Of a DNA stretch of 30,863 nucleotides, positions 28,066 to 30,863 are shown in pieces. Under the pieces are notes generated by a model that was not told the DNA's origin, did not search any database, and worked only from the letters and a program-made list of their open reading frames with translations. A program made the position numbers and the translations under genes. The first letter of the stretch is position 1; every line of letters starts with the position of its first letter. This DNA is from a virus, in IMG/VR virus record IMGVR_UViG_3300005613_000283, positions 1 to 30,863 of that record. The stretch is one strand, 5' to 3'.

Positions 28066-30863
28066 TGACGACCGAACAAGTTGCCTCCACACCAGAGCGC
28101 ATGGTTATGGCATGGCTGGACAACAGGGGAATCCAATACAATTTCCAAAGTGTCTTTCACGGAGGCCGCACTTCACTGGGCGGCATGACCGTCGACTTTA
28201 TCATTAAAAGCCTCTCGTTGGCACTAAGGGTTCAGGGGACCTACTACCACGAGCCACAAGAGGTGCGTGGCCGTGACCTCATTCAGAAACAGCAACTCAT
28301 GGCGATGGGTTATATCGTTGTTGATATTTGGGAGCATGACATACAGCGGAACATAGATCAGGTGATGGAGAAAGCCATGGCCGGGCAGGAGATGGAGGCA
28401 ACGGCGGAGTATAGGCCACCTACCAGTCCATTCTCCCCGCGGCAAGGCCAAGAGCCCTTCGTTAGCCTATCTGGAACTGGACAGATATACGATTATAAAT
28501 CCCTTGCTGAGCCTGATGTGCGTACAGATGCCCTTACGTACCGGAAGGATACCGACCTCATGTTTGAGGAAGGAGATGCACGCATTGACAGAGGCTATAC
28601 CCATGGTGGAGACTACGACTTCTACATTCCCAAGTTTGGCGTTGCTGAAGATTTGAAGTGGGTGTTCCAAACGTTCACGCCTACAAGAAACCATTATATA
28701 GACTATGTGAAATTGTATATCAAGAACGCCGATGATAATGTAAATGCCCCAGGCGTCCAGCTTTATATTTGGGAATGTGATGACGATGGTGTGCCACTGT
28801 ATGACTACTACGGAGGAGACGACCAGGTGAATTACGGTTATAGTAGCGCTACCTACGACTGTGAGAATACCGACTATGCGTGGGTAAAATTTGCAATCAA
28901 CGACCCTCTTGGCGCAGGAGAGAGCCGACTTCTCACCGCTGGTACCAGATATGGCATTCAAATTAAAATATCCGGGATTAACTGCTCGGGCCTTTACGTC
29001 AAACTCATTACTCAAGACCCACTTGGCCTTGAATTGACGGGTAGAGCATGGCAAGACCCTGAGAGGGATGGGAATGTGGAAGAGATAGAGGGCGATGCTA
29101 TGCGGGGGCTACGCTTGAACGGCACGCTCATTTGGGACGGCGGTGCTCCTTGCTGGGTACGCTTCCAGTGGGGTAAAGATGAGGAGTATAACTACAGCAC
29201 TCCTTGGCAATACCCAAAGGTGACCGGTGATACCTTCTATTACGACCTCTGGCGAGGGCAATTTGTAGCAGGGCAAAGCTATTGCTTCAGGGCAGAAGCT
29301 AGGAATCCTTTGTACTCAGACCTAGGTGGTGGCGTGTGCGCTATCCTTGATATTGAAACGCCCGCTGCCTATGTTCACGCTGGCAGGTGGAACGGCCATA
29401 TTGAAAGGCTGGGTACCGTGCTGGGAGGGCTAGGCTGGAGTTGGGAGTTGAGTAGCGAGAGCGGTAGGATTGCGCTGGCCGTTGACAGTGATTACAACGT
29501 GTACTGCGGTGGTAAAGCCGGTAATGTCTACAAGCTGGCTCCAGGTTTAGAGAACAAGGCCGCTGACCAGGATGAGGGCTCACCCTACACATACACACCT
29601 CTGTTAATTAGCCCAGGTGGATACTTTCAAACCCTAACGTGCTGGCAGACATTTACGGCTGAGGCTAGTTATGAGATGGACTATGTGAACCTCTTTGTGA
29701 GTAGGCCAGACCTGCCTTACCTGTACTATCGGGACTATGTAAAAGGCCGTGGTCATGGCTACTGGATTAAGTATCCTTGGGGTAGAGGCTGGTTAGAGGT
29801 GGCTATTCGGGCGACGGCAGATGGCCTACCAACAGGGAACAACCTAGCTACAGGTTGGATAGATATAGCTTACCCTGTAGGCATGAAAATGGCCTACATA
29901 GCAGGTATTTCGGTGGCTGCTGGTCATCGGAGAATAGAGCTAAGTCCTTCTGTAAATATTGAGAACGGGCAGATGTATGCCATCATGTTGTCTGGCTTGG
30001 CGTATGTGTGGGCTGCTAAGTTGCCTTATGCCGGTGGCACTTGTCGTCTCTCATTGACGGATGAAACGGGTCTATTACCACCTATCACCCTGTGGCAATT
30101 ACGTAGCCACTACACCTCACTGATTTTTAGTAGCGTCTACGAGTTGAACTTCACAACGGGCGGTTGGGAGGACTATATCTGGACTTATGAGGACTATCCT
30201 GACGAAATCTATGCGATAGCCGTCGATGCTGACTATTGCTACGTTGCTGGTAAAGGAGCTGAGATACATCAACTAGCCGTTGCTAATGGCACAGTGCTCT
30301 GGGTAAGTACGGGTGTCGCAGACGGAACAGAAAAATATCAAAGTCACGAGACATATTCTGACACGGTTGCGTCGCATTATGGGTCTAGGCGCACATGGCA
30401 AACTTTTATGCCTGAGACTACGCATACTTTAACATCAGTCTATCTTCGTGCCTATAGAAACGGGCAGCCGGGCAATGTGACGGTTACGGTCTATGCTGTA
30501 GATGCTAACCACAAACCGACTGGAGCTGCGTTAGCAACGGGTACAGTCAATGCCAATGGATGGACGAGCGACTCAGGCGGAGCATGGTACGAGCTTGCTC
30601 TAACCGGGTCTCCATCCTTAGCAAGTGGTACCGAGTACGGCATTGAGATACAGTGTGCCGGAGCTAGCCTGTCGCATTGTATTAAGATGAAAGGGACGAC
30701 CTCTGGGAACCAGTACACTAGGGGTGTGCTTTTCTACTCATCGGACGGTGGGAGTACTTGGACTGTTCAAGCAACATGGGACGAAGCCTTCCAAGAGTGG
30801 GGGCTGCTTGCGATTACGCCTGACATAACTAGGATGGCTGTTAGTCCTGGCGGTGACATCTAT
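28065..30863 (+). CDS. huge fibre-like protein with N-terminal nuclease-like domain, partial (at least 933 aa)
   Basis: The frame opens in a TAATG overlap and stays open to the window end, so the 3' end is missing. Residues 1-110 resemble Vsr or DUF559-type endonuclease-like domains: VDF (43-45), LALRVQGTYYH (52-62, with Gln where those families have Asp), Asp71 in RGRDLIQKQQL, then MGYIVVDIWEHDI. Three similar beta-sandwich modules follow, near residues 190-306, 510-660 and 755-876, each with a pattern like VKLYIKNADDN or VTVTVYAVDANHKPTGAALA. They are linked by propeller-like strands (IALAVDSDYNVYCGGKAGNV; IYAIAVDADYCYVAGKGAEI). Probably a receptor-binding or tail-surface protein. The nuclease-like part may only be a structural adaptor. 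Confidence 0.7.
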   Translation, partial: MTTEQVASTPERMVMAWLDNRGIQYNFQSVFHGGRTSLGGMTVDFIIKSLSLALRVQGTYYHEPQEVRGRDLIQKQQLMAMGYIVVDIWEHDIQRNIDQVMEKAMAGQEMEATAEYRPPTSPFSPRQGQEPFVSLSGTGQIYDYKSLAEPDVRTDALTYRKDTDLMFEEGDARIDRGYTHGGDYDFYIPKFGVAEDLKWVFQTFTPTRNHYIDYVKLYIKNADDNVNAPGVQLYIWECDDDGVPLYDYYGGDDQVNYGYSSATYDCENTDYAWVKFAINDPLGAGESRLLTAGTRYGIQIKISGINCSGLYVKLITQDPLGLELTGRAWQDPERDGNVEEIEGDAMRGLRLNGTLIWDGGAPCWVRFQWGKDEEYNYSTPWQYPKVTGDTFYYDLWRGQFVAGQSYCFRAEARNPLYSDLGGGVCAILDIETPAAYVHAGRWNGHIERLGTVLGGLGWSWELSSESGRIALAVDSDYNVYCGGKAGNVYKLAPGLENKAADQDEGSPYTYTPLLISPGGYFQTLTCWQTFTAEASYEMDYVNLFVSRPDLPYLYYRDYVKGRGHGYWIKYPWGRGWLEVAIRATADGLPTGNNLATGWIDIAYPVGMKMAYIAGISVAAGHRRIELSPSVNIENGQMYAIMLSGLAYVWAAKLPYAGGTCRLSLTDETGLLPPITLWQLRSHYTSLIFSSVYELNFTTGGWEDYIWTYEDYPDEIYAIAVDADYCYVAGKGAEIHQLAVANGTVLWVSTGVADGTEKYQSHETYSDTVASHYGSRRTWQTFMPETTHTLTSVYLRAYRNGQPGNVTVTVYAVDANHKPTGAALATGTVNANGWTSDSGGAWYELALTGSPSLASGTEYGIEIQCAGASLSHCIKMKGTTSGNQYTRGVLFYSSDGGSTWTVQATWDEAFQEWGLLAITPDITRMAVSPGGDIY

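Noticed and set aside
28224-30718. Several leftward frames at the right end
   Set aside because: They lie opposite one uninterrupted rightward frame from 28065 to the window end that has coding-like composition and protein repeats.

Overview
This window is part of the genome of a tailed bacterial virus (Caudoviricetes). The evidence is one continuous packaging and head module: a small-terminase-like protein, a large terminase, a portal, a very large virion protein, a scaffold-like protein, a major capsid protein, a decoration-like protein and tail or connector genes. Genes are tightly packed, mostly with 4 to 14 bp overlaps and strong Shine-Dalgarno sites, so the host is a bacterium; its identity cannot be read from the sequence. 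No tape-measure or tail-tube protein is seen. A giant internal protein lies before the capsid gene and a propeller-like protein plus a huge fibre-like protein lie at the right end, which suggests a short-tailed (podovirus-like) particle. No integrase is present in the window.

Layout. (1) 1-5685, rightward: small unknown genes, a broken DNA methyltransferase, a RecA/RepA-like replication ATPase followed at once by a cluster of TGTCCG repeats (candidate origin), a possible nuclease-like protein, a LAGLIDADG homing endonuclease lodged at the 5' end of a Gp37/Gp68-like (DUF5131-type) gene, and small zinc-ribbon proteins. (2) 5695-7723, leftward: seven small genes read from a very good sigma70-type promoter at 7820-7848. 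They are punctuated by near-identical hairpins directly in front of ribosome binding sites, and the last gene is a ribbon-helix-helix protein. (3) 7724-8082: divergent control region. (4) 8083-12574, rightward: small-terminase-like gene, seven small basic, zinc-binding or membrane proteins, and the large terminase, whose P-loop is interrupted by an intein with class 3 features. (5) 12576-23130: portal, two low-complexity proteins, a 1471-residue virion protein, scaffold, major capsid protein (TTG start), a zinc-finger protein and a decoration-like protein. (6) 23144-30863: small genes including a collagen-like protein, a connector-like protein carrying a carbohydrate-binding-like module, an HNH homing endonuclease, a propeller-like protein, and a protein of at least 933 residues that is open at the window end and starts with a nuclease-like domain.

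The most noteworthy points are the covarying hairpins of the leftward operon, the iteron-like array after the replication ATPase, three different homing elements (LAGLIDADG, intein, HNH), the partially re-created gene start beside the LAGLIDADG gene, and the nuclease-like domain fused to a fibre-like protein. Functional names rest on motifs read by eye; no database search was possible.
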